From Polyangium sp. 6x1 (GTDB lineage: Bacteria; Myxococcota_A; Polyangia; Polyangiales; Polyangiaceae): a stretch of DNA of 64,000 bases. Shown here piece by piece: positions 16,596 to 25,892 of the stretch (position 1 is its first letter; every line of letters starts with the position of its first letter). The stretch spans positions 434,001 through 498,000 of the forward strand of contig NZ_JARZHH010000002.1 in NCBI RefSeq assembly GCF_029946515.1. Reading direction: 5' to 3'. A model generated the notes under the pieces. That model was not told the DNA's origin, did no database searches, and saw only the letters and a program-made list of their open reading frames with translations. A program made the position numbers and the translations under genes.

Positions 16596-16961
16596 ATGAA
16601 AACCCTGGTTTGCCGCTGTGAGGACGTGACGCTCCACGAGCTCGAAGCGGCCTTCGAGCGTGGCTACCGCGACATCGAGTCGGTCAAGCGATACACCGGC
16701 TTCGGAACTGGCTGGTGCCAGGGCAAGTGGTGCCTCGCGCTCTGCGCGCGCCTCGTGCACGAGCGCGGCGGCGACGTCGACAAGCCCATCACCCCGCGAC
16801 CGCCGTACCACCCCGTCTCGCTCTCCGTCCTCGCGGGCCTCGACGACCTCGATCTGCCCGGCGGCGGCACGCCCCACGGCGAGGACGCGGCCCCGAAGGC
16901 GGAGTCTCCGTCTCACGCCGGCACGCTGTTGACCTCGTCCCCGCCGAAGCGCTCCACGTAG
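16596..16961 (+). CDS. BFD-like [2Fe-2S] protein
   Basis: 121 residues. The N-terminal about 55 residues are a bacterioferritin-associated-ferredoxin-like fold with cluster ligands C6-x-C8 (VCRCEDVT) and C41-x4-C46 (WCQGKWC). Such domains act as small electron carriers or as the [2Fe-2S] subunit of amine and opine oxidases. The C-terminal 60 residues are Pro-rich and probably disordered. The last 49 bases overlap the 3' end of the opposing radical SAM gene. No partner oxidoreductase subunit is adjacent. Confidence 0.8.
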   Translation: MKTLVCRCEDVTLHELEAAFERGYRDIESVKRYTGFGTGWCQGKWCLALCARLVHERGGDVDKPITPRPPYHPVSLSVLAGLDDLDLPGGGTPHGEDAAPKAESPSHAGTLLTSSPPKRST

Positions 16962-17797
16962 TCGGGCCTGAGCCCCGGGCACGCATCGAAGAACCGGCAG
17001 CCCTCGCACCCCGCGGGCTTCACGCCGCCCGTGAGGCGCGAGTTTTTCAGATCGAACACCTCGTCCGGCGTCACGACCCGCACGAGGTCCGCGCCCGGGT
17101 GCCGCACGTGATCCTCGTACCCCGGCAAAAAGCAGCGCGGGATGTGCAGCGCGTGCACCTCGTAGCCTCCTTCTCGCGCCGCCTCGAACGCGTTGCGCGC
17201 CTTCGCGGCCACGTCCGTGAGCCGTGGGAGCTGGTGCACGTTCCCGCGATTGTTGTCCGTCAGCGACACGAGCCAGAGCCGGAACTGCCGGATCCCCTGC
17301 GCGAAGAGCCCTTCGACCCAGCCGCGCACGTCCCGGTACGTATCCTCCTTCAGGATCAGATCCGCGATCGGATCGAGCCTGCGCGCGACCAAGTTCTTGA
17401 TCGCCTTCCGCCGCAGCTCCGCCGTCCCTTCGCGTTGCACCGTCTCCTCGTAGGCCGCGTCGGCCATCGCGTGCATCGACACGTGGAACTGATCGACGCC
17501 TGCGTCCACGAGCATCTCCAGGTACGGCGCGTGCGCGTACCTTAGGCCGTTCGACGCGACCTTCACGTGCTCGAACCCGCGCTTCTTCGCGTACCGCACG
17601 AGCGCGGGCAGATCGCTCCGGATCGTCGGCTCGCCTCCGGTGAACGCGACATCGCGGAAACCTCGTGTGGCGGCCCGATCGATCTCCCGGGCCACCTGCT
17701 CCGTGGACAGCGCGCGACGCCGCATCGCCTCGGTGATCGTGCAGTAGGTACACGCGAGGTTGCAGTCGTAGCCGAGGACCACGTCGAGCAGCGGCAC
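16913..17797 (-). CDS. Radical SAM protein with C-terminal SPASM-like cysteines
   Basis: 294 residues. The [4Fe-4S]/SAM motif is C12-x3-C16-x2-C19 (DCNLACTYC). FTGGEPTIR (about 53-61) is the SAM-binding GGE motif. The remaining barrel contains VASNGLR and FHVSMHA. A second Cys group near the end (CEGCRFFDAC) suggests an auxiliary cluster. It is likely to catalyse a radical modification of a peptide or small molecule, but no substrate peptide gene or maturase partner is recognised nearby. Its 3' end overlaps that of the BFD-like gene, which could supply electrons. Family firm, reaction unknown. Confidence 0.85.
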   Translation of the reverse strand: MPLLDVVLGYDCNLACTYCTITEAMRRRALSTEQVAREIDRAATRGFRDVAFTGGEPTIRSDLPALVRYAKKRGFEHVKVASNGLRYAHAPYLEMLVDAGVDQFHVSMHAMADAAYEETVQREGTAELRRKAIKNLVARRLDPIADLILKEDTYRDVRGWVEGLFAQGIRQFRLWLVSLTDNNRGNVHQLPRLTDVAAKARNAFEAAREGGYEVHALHIPRCFLPGYEDHVRHPGADLVRVVTPDEVFDLKNSRLTGGVKPAGCEGCRFFDACPGLRPDYVERFGGDEVNSVPA

Positions 17798-17919
17798 GCC
17801 TCCATCGTACCAGACGAGCCCCCCTGAACCTTTCGACGCTCGGGGCTACGCTCGGACAAGCCGATCTACGCCCCGAACCCCCTTGCGCGCCCGCGGCCCC
17901 TGGTCCACGTTCCCGCCCC

Positions 17920-18426
17920 ATGGCAGCCCCCGCTGGCCGAGTTTCCGTTCTCCTCGCGCTCGCGTTCGTCTGTCCCGCGTGCACCACGCTCGCCACGGGG
18001 CCGGACTGGACGGGGGGCGGGCTCGAAACGATCGGCCCTGCGCGGGCGGCCGAGCGCGAGGCCGTCGAGGAGCGCGAGCGGCAGCGGATCTCGCGCCTGC
18101 CGACCCGCATCGGCGCCCGGCACATCCTCGTCATGCACCAGCGCTCGCAGCAGCGCCCGGAGAACGTCTCCCGCACCCGCGAAGAGGCGAGGCAGAAGGC
18201 GCTGGAGTGCCTGCGTGCGCTCCGCTCGGGCGCGGCGTGGGAGTCGGTCGTCACCGAGTGCTCCGACGAGCCTGGAGCGGCCGAACGCGGCGGGGATCTC
18301 GGCCAGTTCGAGCGCGGCGCGATGGTCAAGGCCTTTTCGGACGCCGCCTTCGAGCTCCAGATCAACGAGATCAGCGAGGTTGTCGAGACCGCTTACGGTT
18401 TTCACATCATCCAGCGCACCGAGTGA
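17920..18426 (+). CDS. Parvulin-type peptidyl-prolyl isomerase, lipoprotein
   Basis: 168 residues. The signal peptide ends near CPAC (Cys21), so it is probably lipid-anchored in the periplasm. The parvulin (PpiC/rotamase) domain runs from about 64 to 168: ARHILVMH, a helix-rich insert with EARQKALECLRALRSG, GGDLGQFERGAMV, and the end GFHIIQRTE. It would catalyse prolyl cis-trans isomerisation during folding of exported proteins. It lacks the long SurA-type chaperone domain. Divergent from the radical SAM gene. Confidence 0.85.
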   Translation: MAAPAGRVSVLLALAFVCPACTTLATGPDWTGGGLETIGPARAAEREAVEERERQRISRLPTRIGARHILVMHQRSQQRPENVSRTREEARQKALECLRALRSGAAWESVVTECSDEPGAAERGGDLGQFERGAMVKAFSDAAFELQINEISEVVETAYGFHIIQRTE

Positions 18427-18444
18427 ACGGTCGCCCTCGGGCGC

Positions 18445-18472
18445 TTGGGGGTGCTTCGAACCCTGATATGTT
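18445..18472 (+). promoter_or_regulatory. Promoter candidate for the glucosidase gene
   Basis: TTGGGG (18445-18450), 16-base spacer, then TGA-TATGTT (18464-18472), a full extended -10. The start codon at 18479 is 7 bases downstream, so the message may be leaderless. Confidence 0.45.
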
Positions 18473-18478
18473 CGAGGC

Positions 18479-21130
18479 ATGCAGGCGTGGAGGACCGAGG
18501 AGCACCATCGACTGGCTCAGGCACGCGAGCGCGTCCTCCGCTGGAAGGACTGGGGCCCCTACGTCGCGGAGCGCGCCTGGGGCACGGTCCGCGAGGACTA
18601 CAGCGCGAGCGGCGACGCCTGGGGATACTTTCCGCACGACCACGCGCGGAGCCGCGCGTATCGCTGGAACGAGGACGGCCTCGCGGGGATCTGTGATCGC
18701 GCGCAGATCCTCTGCCTCGCGCTCGCCCTGTGGAACGGCCGGGATCCCATTCTGAAAGAGCGCCTCTTCGGCGTCACCGGCCCCGAGGGCAACCACGGCG
18801 AGGACGTCAAGGAGGTCCACCATTACGAGGACGCGACCCCGACGTCGAGCTACCTCCGCTTCCTCTACAAATATCCCCAGCGCCGTTATCCCTACGAGGA
18901 GCTCGTCGCGGGCAATCGAATGCGCGGTGGCGACGAACCCGAGCTCGAGACCTGGGACCTCGGCCTCTACGACGAGGGTCGCTACTTCGACGTCACGGTC
19001 GAATACGCGAAGCGCGCGCCGAATGACATCTTGATAGTCGTCACCGTCGAGAACCGCGGCCCCGAGGCCGCCCCGATTCACGTCCTGCCGCACCTCTGGT
19101 TCCGCAACACCTGGTCGTGGGACGAGATCGTCATCGCGCCGCCCGAGATCCACGAAGGCGAGCGCGGCGCGGGGTTTTCCTCCCTCCGCGCGAGCCACCA
19201 CGATCTCGGTGCATTTCATCTTTACATCGAGGGCGACGACACGACGCTCCTCTTCACGAACAACGAGACCAACACCGAGCGCCTTTTCGGCTCGCCGCCG
19301 CGCACGCCCTACGTCAAGGATGCCTTCCACGCGCGCGTCGTCCACGGCGACGAATCCAGGACAAACCCTGCGCGGCGCGGCTCCAAGGCGGCGGCCTGGC
19401 GCGTGTTCGACGTTCCCGCCGGGGGACGCGTCGTCCTCCGCGCGCGGCTCTGCCCCGAGCCCGAGCGAGCCCCGTTCGAGGGCGCGGACGAGCTCCTCGC
19501 GAAACGCAAGGCCGAGGCCGACGCGTTTTACCTCGCACTTCAAGGCCCCCACATGTCGGACGAGCGCCGCGCGATCCAGCGCCAGGCCTCCGCGGGCCTG
19601 CTCTGGTCCATGCAGTTTTACCATTACGACGTCGACGTCTGGTTCCGCGGCGACGCGATCGCCCCGCCGGCCGAGCGGCTCCGCGGCCGGAACAAGGATT
19701 TCCGGCACCTCGCGGTCGCCGACGTCATCTCCATGCCCGACAAGTGGGAATACCCCTGGTTCGCGGCCTGGGACCTCGCCTTCCATGCCCTCGCGCTCGC
19801 GCCGATCGACATGGACCTCGCGAAGAACCAGCTCAAGCTGATGGTCAAGGAGTGGTACCAGCACCCGAACGGCCAGATCCCCGCTTACGAATGGGAGTTC
19901 GGCGACCTCAATCCCCCGATCCTCGCCTGGGCGGCCTACCAGCTCTACAAGATCGAGCGCAAGCAGCGCGGCAAAGGCGACCGCCTCTTCCTCGAACGCA
20001 TGTTCCACAAGCTGCTCATCAACTTCGCCTGGTGGGTGAACAAGCGCGACCCGGAGGGGAACAACGTTTTCGAGGGCGGCTTCCTCGGCCTCGACAACAT
20101 CTCCGTCATCGACCGCAGCGAGCCGCCGCCGCCCGGCGTGAAGCTCGAACAGGCCGACGCCACCGCGTGGATGGCGATGTATTGCATCGACCTCATGCGG
20201 ATCGCGCTCGAGCTCGCCATGGAAAACTCCGCGTACGAGGACGCGGCGAGCAAGTTCTTCGAGCATTTCCTGCGCATCGCCTACACCTTCCACCACGCCG
20301 AGCCCCCCGAGATCCCGCTATGGGACGACCCCGAAGGGTTTTACTTCGACATCCTCACGGTCCGTGGACAGCCGCACCACCTGCCCGTGCGCTCCATGGT
20401 CGGCCTCATTCCCCTCTTCGCCGTCCACGTCATCGGCCCCGAGGTCCATCACAAGCTCGACAACTTCCGCCGCCGGATGGAATGGTTCCTCGGGAAAAAC
20501 CCTCACCTCGCCGAGGCCCTCGTCAAGCGCCCCGATGGCCGGTACGTCCTCACGGCCGTCCCGCCTGGCAAGCTCGAACGCGTGCTCGGCCACCTCTTCG
20601 ACGAGGACGAGTTCCTCTCGCCGTTCGGCCCCCGCTCCCTCTCGAAGGAGCACAAGAAGCGACCCGTCGTCGTTTGGCAGGGCGAACGCCGATTGGAGGT
20701 CGGCTACGAGCCGGGAGAATCGAAGAGCCGCATGAAGGGCGGGAACTCGAACTGGCGCGGCCCCGTCTGGATGCCGACCGGATACATGATCTATCGCTCC
20801 CTCCTCCGCCTCGAACACGGCTTCGGCGACGTCCTGTGCGTCCCCGCCACGCGCACGCACGGGCCCCGCACGCTCCGCGAGGCCGCCGATGAAATCGCCT
20901 CCCGCCTCGTCGCGCTCTTCGAGCGCGGCCCGGATGGCAAGAGGCCCGTCTACGGCGACACCGACATCTTCCAGAACGACCCTCATTTTCGGGAGAACCT
21001 TCTCTTTTACGAATACTTCCACGGCGACACCGGCGAGGGGCTCGGGGCCTCGCACCAGACGGGCTGGACGGGCCTCGTCGGGGATCTCGTTCTGCGACTC
21101 GAACGGCATCGGAGGAGCAATTCGGCATGA
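18479..21130 (+). CDS. GH63/MGH1-like glucosidase
   Basis: 883 residues. It is of the (alpha/alpha)6-barrel glucosidase type annotated as MGH1-like or GH63. The N-terminal RLAQARERVLRWKDWGPY and WGTVREDYS stretches, the central FAAWDLAFHALAL and AYEWEFGDLNPP blocks (with acidic residues in catalytic positions) and the C-terminal GDTGEGLGASHQTGWTGL match that family. No signal peptide, so probably cytoplasmic, acting on short alpha-glucosides or glycogen-derived sugars. Its stop overlaps the start of the large signalling gene by four bases (ATGA), an unusual pairing of an enzyme with a regulator. Confidence 0.85.
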   Translation: MQAWRTEEHHRLAQARERVLRWKDWGPYVAERAWGTVREDYSASGDAWGYFPHDHARSRAYRWNEDGLAGICDRAQILCLALALWNGRDPILKERLFGVTGPEGNHGEDVKEVHHYEDATPTSSYLRFLYKYPQRRYPYEELVAGNRMRGGDEPELETWDLGLYDEGRYFDVTVEYAKRAPNDILIVVTVENRGPEAAPIHVLPHLWFRNTWSWDEIVIAPPEIHEGERGAGFSSLRASHHDLGAFHLYIEGDDTTLLFTNNETNTERLFGSPPRTPYVKDAFHARVVHGDESRTNPARRGSKAAAWRVFDVPAGGRVVLRARLCPEPERAPFEGADELLAKRKAEADAFYLALQGPHMSDERRAIQRQASAGLLWSMQFYHYDVDVWFRGDAIAPPAERLRGRNKDFRHLAVADVISMPDKWEYPWFAAWDLAFHALALAPIDMDLAKNQLKLMVKEWYQHPNGQIPAYEWEFGDLNPPILAWAAYQLYKIERKQRGKGDRLFLERMFHKLLINFAWWVNKRDPEGNNVFEGGFLGLDNISVIDRSEPPPPGVKLEQADATAWMAMYCIDLMRIALELAMENSAYEDAASKFFEHFLRIAYTFHHAEPPEIPLWDDPEGFYFDILTVRGQPHHLPVRSMVGLIPLFAVHVIGPEVHHKLDNFRRRMEWFLGKNPHLAEALVKRPDGRYVLTAVPPGKLERVLGHLFDEDEFLSPFGPRSLSKEHKKRPVVVWQGERRLEVGYEPGESKSRMKGGNSNWRGPVWMPTGYMIYRSLLRLEHGFGDVLCVPATRTHGPRTLREAADEIASRLVALFERGPDGKRPVYGDTDIFQNDPHFRENLLFYEYFHGDTGEGLGASHQTGWTGLVGDLVLRLERHRRSNSA

Positions 21131-24100
21131 GCCGCCTGGGCAAAGGAGACGAGCGCGGGCAAAGCACTCTCGCCGCCCTCCTCGCGTCTGGAATGCAACC
21201 CCCCGAGGCGGCCGCGCGCCTCACGCTCGCGCTCGCCCTCGCGCTCGACGAGCTCCACCGCGCGGGCCGCGTCCACGGCGATCTCTCGCCCGTGACGATC
21301 CTCGTCGAGCCCGCGTCGGGCGACGCCTTCCTCGCCGACGCCGGCCCGCGCAGCGGGGCTGACGCGCGTGGTCCTTCCCGCGAGGCCTCGCTCGCGTATG
21401 CGGCCCCGGAGCGCACGCGACGCTCGAGCCGCGGCTTCGACGGGCGCGCGGATCTGTATTCGCTCGGCGCCGTCCTTCATGAATTGCTCACGGGCGCGCC
21501 GCCGTTCGCCGCCGCCGATCCCCTGGCGCTCGCCCACGCGCACCTCGCGCGCGCGCCCGTGCCCGCGCACGAGCGCGACGCGGCCGTCCCGCGCGTGCTC
21601 TCCGATATCGCGCAAAAGCTCCTCGCCAAGGCGCCCGCGGATCGATACCAGACGGGCCGCGCGCTCGCGCTCGACCTCGAACGATTCTTGCGGGAAGGGC
21701 CCGCGGCCGCGCCTTTCCCCCTCGGCACCGGCGACGGCCCCGACGATCGGCGAATCTGGGACAGGACGTTCGGCCGCGAGGCCGAGGCCCGCGCGATGGC
21801 CGATTCCGCGCGGCGGGCCATGTCCGGCCCGCCCGAGCTCGTGCTCGTCGTGGGCCCGGCCGGCGCTGGCAAATCGACGCTCGTCGCCGAGGGGCGCGAG
21901 CGCATCCTCCAGCAGGGCGGCCTGTTTGTCGCGACGAAACCCAAGGAAGGCGCGGCGCCCCGCGCGGCCCTCGGCGAGGTCGTCACGGCCCTCGCGCGCC
22001 GCGCCCTCACCGAGCCGGAAGATCGCCTTCATGCAATTCGCGCGCGCCTCCTCGACGCCCTCGACGGCCAGGGCGCCTTGCTCGAAGGCCTCGCGCCCGA
22101 CGTCGCCCTCGTTCTCGGACCATCGCCCTCTCTCCCCGATCTCGGGGCCGCCGAAGCGCGCCGCCGCGTGGGGCGCGCCGTGGGCGTCTTCCTTCGTGTC
22201 TTCTGCGAGCATTGGCCCCTCGTCGCCGTCTTTTTCGACGACCTCGATTGCGCCGATCCCGACACGCTCTCCATTCTCGCCGACGTCCTCGCCGACGAGG
22301 GCCTTTCGCGCCTGCTCGTCCTCGGCGCGGCCCATGAGGAGGACACGGCGCCCGCGCGGCCGCTCGGCGTTTTCCTCGCATCCGTTGCCGCGCGCGGCGT
22401 CGCCCTTCAAAAGATCGTCCTCGGCCCGCTCGAAGCCGAGGACGTCGGGCGCATCATCGCGGACGTCCTCTCCGTGCCCGAGCACGAGGTCGCCGCGCTC
22501 GCGCGCCTCCTGCACCGCAAATCGCGCGGCAATCCTTTCCTCGTCCTGCATGTGCTCGACGCCCTTTTCTCCGAGGGTCTCGTCGATCGCGATCCCGTGA
22601 CGAACGCCGTTCGCTGGGACGAACGGCGTATCCTCGAAGTGCCCATTCCGGACGACACCGCCCGTTTCGTGGCCGAGCGGCTTGGCAAGCTCTCGCCGCT
22701 CGCGCGCCGCGTCCTCGCCGCCGCGGCCGCGCTGGGACATGGATTCGAGCAGGACAAACTCCAGGCGATCCTCGGCATGCCCGAGGCCGACCTCTCCGCG
22801 GCGCTCGTCGAGGCGATCGAGCTCGGGATGATCGTCCCGGGGACCGGCACCTACCATTTCGTGCACGAGAAGGTGCGCGAGGCGGCTCGAGCGCTGCTCG
22901 ACGGCGATGAGCGGGCGCGCGTGCACCTCGCCCTGGGTCGCTCGATGCGCGCCGAATCCGGCGCCGACAGCGATCGGCGCTTCGAGATCGCCCACCACTA
23001 TCGCGAGGGCGCGTCGCTGCTCGACGATGAGGCGGAGCGCCTCTTCGTCGCGCGCCTGCTCTTCGAGGCGGGCCACAAGGCGCAATCGCAGGCCGCATTC
23101 CGTGTCGCCGTCGATTTCTACGACGCCTCCGCCGCCCTCCTCTCGGCCTCCGCGCTCGCGGAAGACCCCGCGTTCGCCCTCGGGCTCTGGTCTTCGCGCG
23201 CCGAATGCGCGTACATCGAGGGCCACGCCGAGCGCGCCGAGGCGCTCTTTTCGGAGGCGCTCTCGCACGCGCGGACGCCGCTCGAACGGGCGCGCGTGCA
23301 CGGGCAGCGCCTCGCCCTCCAGGTCTCGCGCGGCCGGTACATGGACGCCATCGCCGCCGGGCGCGAGGGTTTGTCCGAGCTCGGCGCCCTTTTGCCCGAG
23401 CGAGGGGCCGAGGCCGCTTCGCTCCCCGCGGCGCTCGCCGAAATCGCGCGCCTCGTCGGCGGCCGCTCGCCCGAAAACCTCGCCCGCGCCCCGCGCATCG
23501 AGGATCCGCACGTCGTCGCGCAGCTCGATCTGCTCACGGCGCTCGTCCCGCCCACGTACATCGCCGATCAGGCGCTTTATCTCGTGGTCATCGTGCGCCT
23601 CGTCGCCGCCTGCGTCGAGCACGGTCACGCGGATGTCGCGGCGTATGCGTACGCCAGCTATGCCCTCATGCTGGCGATGATCCTCGGCGATGTGGCGATG
23701 TCGCGAGCGTTCTTCGACGTCGCCGTGCTGCTCGAAGATCGCATCGACAACGCGGCGCTCCGCGGCCGGACGTCCTGGACCATCGGCGCGTGCTCCACGC
23801 CGTTCGAGCCCGTCCGGCGCGCGCTCCCGTTCGTCGATCGCGCGCTCGCCCACAGCCTCGAAATGGGCGACGTCCCGTACATCTCTTATTCGCTCTACCT
23901 CGGCGTCGCCCTGCGGTACTGGGCGGGTGATTCGCTCACCTCGGTGCGCGAGGCGTGGAGCAAAGCCACGGGGATCCTGCCGGACGTGCGGGATCCGCTC
24001 GCGACGTTCACGCTTACCGCGTTCGGCCGGATGCTCGACGCCCTCGATGGGCGCACGCGCGCGCCGGCCTCGTTCGACGGCGACGATTTCGACGACGCGA

Positions 24101-25770
24101 GGTTCGTCGCGAAGATCGAGCCGAATTTCGGATATGCGGCGTGCATGCATCACGCCCTGCGGACGCAGCTCTGCCTGCTCCACGGCGACCTCGACGGCGC
24201 GCTCGAATGGGCCGAGCGCACCGAGGGGCACATGGCCGCGGGCATGTGGCTCTACCTGGAGGCCTTCTCCACCTTCATCGTCGCCCTCGCATTTGCGGCG
24301 CGCCTCTCCGGCGCGGACGAGGCCGAGGGCGCGCGCCTCCGGGCGCGCCTCGCGCCGTATCACGCGAAGCTCGGCACCTGGGTCGAACTTTTTCCGGACA
24401 ACTATCTCCCGTTCCATCGCCTCGTCTCCGCCGAGGTGAAGGTAGCGGAGGGGCGTCACGGCGAGGCCCGCGAGCTTTACGACGAGGCGATCGAATCGGC
24501 CCGGACAAACGGGCTCCTTCATCACGAGGCGCTCGCCTGCGAACGCGCGGCCCATTATTATTCCGGTCGCGGAAGGCCCGGGCTCGCGCGGCCCTACCTC
24601 GAAGCGGCGATGCGCGCGTATGCGCGCTGGGGCGCGACGACGAAGGTCTCCGACCTCGAAACGCGGCACCCCGAGGTCTTCGGCGGAAAAACGTCCGAGG
24701 AGGCAAGGCGCAGCCCCGTGGACAAACCGGCGCGCCCCACCGAGCGGCCGTCGCGCGGCGGCAGGTCGCTCGACGCGATTGCCATCGTGCGGGCGGCGCA
24801 GGCCATTGCCGGCGAAACCGTCCTCGATCGCCTGCTCGAGCGCCTCCTCCGCACGGTGCTCGAGGTCGCGGGCGCCGACCGCGCCGCGCTCGTCCTTTCG
24901 CGGGACCGGGAGCTCTTCGTCGGCGCCAGCTTGACGGTCGACGGCGCCGAGGTCGGCTCCATGCGCCCGCTCGCCGAGGCCCCCGGCATTGCGTCGAGCG
25001 TCGTGCAATACGTCGCGCGCACGCGCGCGCCCGTCGTCGTGGGTCGGGGCGCGTCGGGCACGCCGTTCGAGGCCGATCCGCACCTCGGCGTCGCTGCACC
25101 CCGCTCCTTCCTCGGATTGCCGCTCGTCCACCGCGACGCGCTCTCGGGCATCCTCTATCTCGAAAACCGCCTCGTCGAGGACGCATTCTCGGAGGACCGC
25201 GTCGAGCTGCTCTCGCTGCTCTCGTCGCAGGCGGCGATCGCCCTCGAAAATGCGCTCCTCCTCGCCGACGTCCGGCGCCGGACCGACGAGCTCGCGCGGG
25301 CGAACGACGGCCTGCAGGCCGAGCTTTTGCGCCGTGCCAAGGCCGAGGCGGAGCGCGCGAGCTTCGAGCAGGCGATGATCGAAATGCAGCGCGCGCGCCT
25401 CGCCGAGCTCTCCGCGCCGCTCGTGCCGATCACCGACAATGTCATGGTGATCCCGCTCGTCGGCACCGTGGACGCCGCGCGGGCCGAGGATCTCCAGCGC
25501 GTGGCGCTGGAAGGCGCGAGCAAGCGGGCCCTGCGCGCGCTCATCGTCGACATCACGGGCGTGCGCGTCGTCGACAGCCACGTCGCGAGCCGCCTGCTCG
25601 ACACGGTCCGCGCGGTCGAATTGCTCGGCGCCGAGGTCGTGATCACGGGTATCCGGGGCGACGTCGCGCAGGCGCTCGTGAAGCTCGACATCGACTTCGG
25701 CGCGAAGGTCCCCACGCGAAGCACGCTCCAGGCGGGGATCGCGTATGCCCTCTCCCGCTCGCGGCGGTAG
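21127..25770 (+). CDS. Pseudokinase - AAA ATPase - TPR-like - GAF - STAS signalling protein
   Basis: 1547 residues. Residues 1-200 are only the C-lobe of a Hanks-type kinase: the N-lobe with its Gly loop and Lys is missing. HRD reads HGD (50-52), the catalytic-loop Lys is Ser54, and DFG reads DAG (71-73); APE is kept. An ATPase module follows with P-loop GPAGAGKS (243-250), then a long helical repeat region (about 600-1170) as in PknK-type proteins. A GAF domain spans about 1214-1385. After a short coiled coil comes an RsbR-like STAS domain (about 1432-1545). At the two RsbR phosphorylation positions it has Ser1484 (for Thr171) and Ala1516 (for Thr205). Probably a stressosome-like sensor; coupled to the glucosidase gene. 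Confidence 0.85.
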   Translation: MSRLGKGDERGQSTLAALLASGMQPPEAAARLTLALALALDELHRAGRVHGDLSPVTILVEPASGDAFLADAGPRSGADARGPSREASLAYAAPERTRRSSRGFDGRADLYSLGAVLHELLTGAPPFAAADPLALAHAHLARAPVPAHERDAAVPRVLSDIAQKLLAKAPADRYQTGRALALDLERFLREGPAAAPFPLGTGDGPDDRRIWDRTFGREAEARAMADSARRAMSGPPELVLVVGPAGAGKSTLVAEGRERILQQGGLFVATKPKEGAAPRAALGEVVTALARRALTEPEDRLHAIRARLLDALDGQGALLEGLAPDVALVLGPSPSLPDLGAAEARRRVGRAVGVFLRVFCEHWPLVAVFFDDLDCADPDTLSILADVLADEGLSRLLVLGAAHEEDTAPARPLGVFLASVAARGVALQKIVLGPLEAEDVGRIIADVLSVPEHEVAALARLLHRKSRGNPFLVLHVLDALFSEGLVDRDPVTNAVRWDERRILEVPIPDDTARFVAERLGKLSPLARRVLAAAAALGHGFEQDKLQAILGMPEADLSAALVEAIELGMIVPGTGTYHFVHEKVREAARALLDGDERARVHLALGRSMRAESGADSDRRFEIAHHYREGASLLDDEAERLFVARLLFEAGHKAQSQAAFRVAVDFYDASAALLSASALAEDPAFALGLWSSRAECAYIEGHAERAEALFSEALSHARTPLERARVHGQRLALQVSRGRYMDAIAAGREGLSELGALLPERGAEAASLPAALAEIARLVGGRSPENLARAPRIEDPHVVAQLDLLTALVPPTYIADQALYLVVIVRLVAACVEHGHADVAAYAYASYALMLAMILGDVAMSRAFFDVAVLLEDRIDNAALRGRTSWTIGACSTPFEPVRRALPFVDRALAHSLEMGDVPYISYSLYLGVALRYWAGDSLTSVREAWSKATGILPDVRDPLATFTLTAFGRMLDALDGRTRAPASFDGDDFDDARFVAKIEPNFGYAACMHHALRTQLCLLHGDLDGALEWAERTEGHMAAGMWLYLEAFSTFIVALAFAARLSGADEAEGARLRARLAPYHAKLGTWVELFPDNYLPFHRLVSAEVKVAEGRHGEARELYDEAIESARTNGLLHHEALACERAAHYYSGRGRPGLARPYLEAAMRAYARWGATTKVSDLETRHPEVFGGKTSEEARRSPVDKPARPTERPSRGGRSLDAIAIVRAAQAIAGETVLDRLLERLLRTVLEVAGADRAALVLSRDRELFVGASLTVDGAEVGSMRPLAEAPGIASSVVQYVARTRAPVVVGRGASGTPFEADPHLGVAAPRSFLGLPLVHRDALSGILYLENRLVEDAFSEDRVELLSLLSSQAAIALENALLLADVRRRTDELARANDGLQAELLRRAKAEAERASFEQAMIEMQRARLAELSAPLVPITDNVMVIPLVGTVDAARAEDLQRVALEGASKRALRALIVDITGVRVVDSHVASRLLDTVRAVELLGAEVVITGIRGDVAQALVKLDIDFGAKVPTRSTLQAGIAYALSRSRR

Positions 25771-25870
25771 AATCGCAATCGAACAAAGACCCCTTACCGG
25801 CGAAAGCCGATCCGTCCCCCGCGCTCGTGCGTCGCCCCGTGCTCCACGCATGACGAGCGACCTTCCGGTG

Positions 25871-25879
25871 TGGTAACGC
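25871..25879 (+). promoter_or_regulatory. TGGTAACGC element before the first amylase gene
   Basis: Extended -10-like TGnTA element, 13 bases before the ATG at 25893. Here a ribosome site (CGAGGAG) is also present, so the leader would be very short but not absent. Confidence 0.3.
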
Positions 25880-25892
25880 ATAACGAGGAGCC

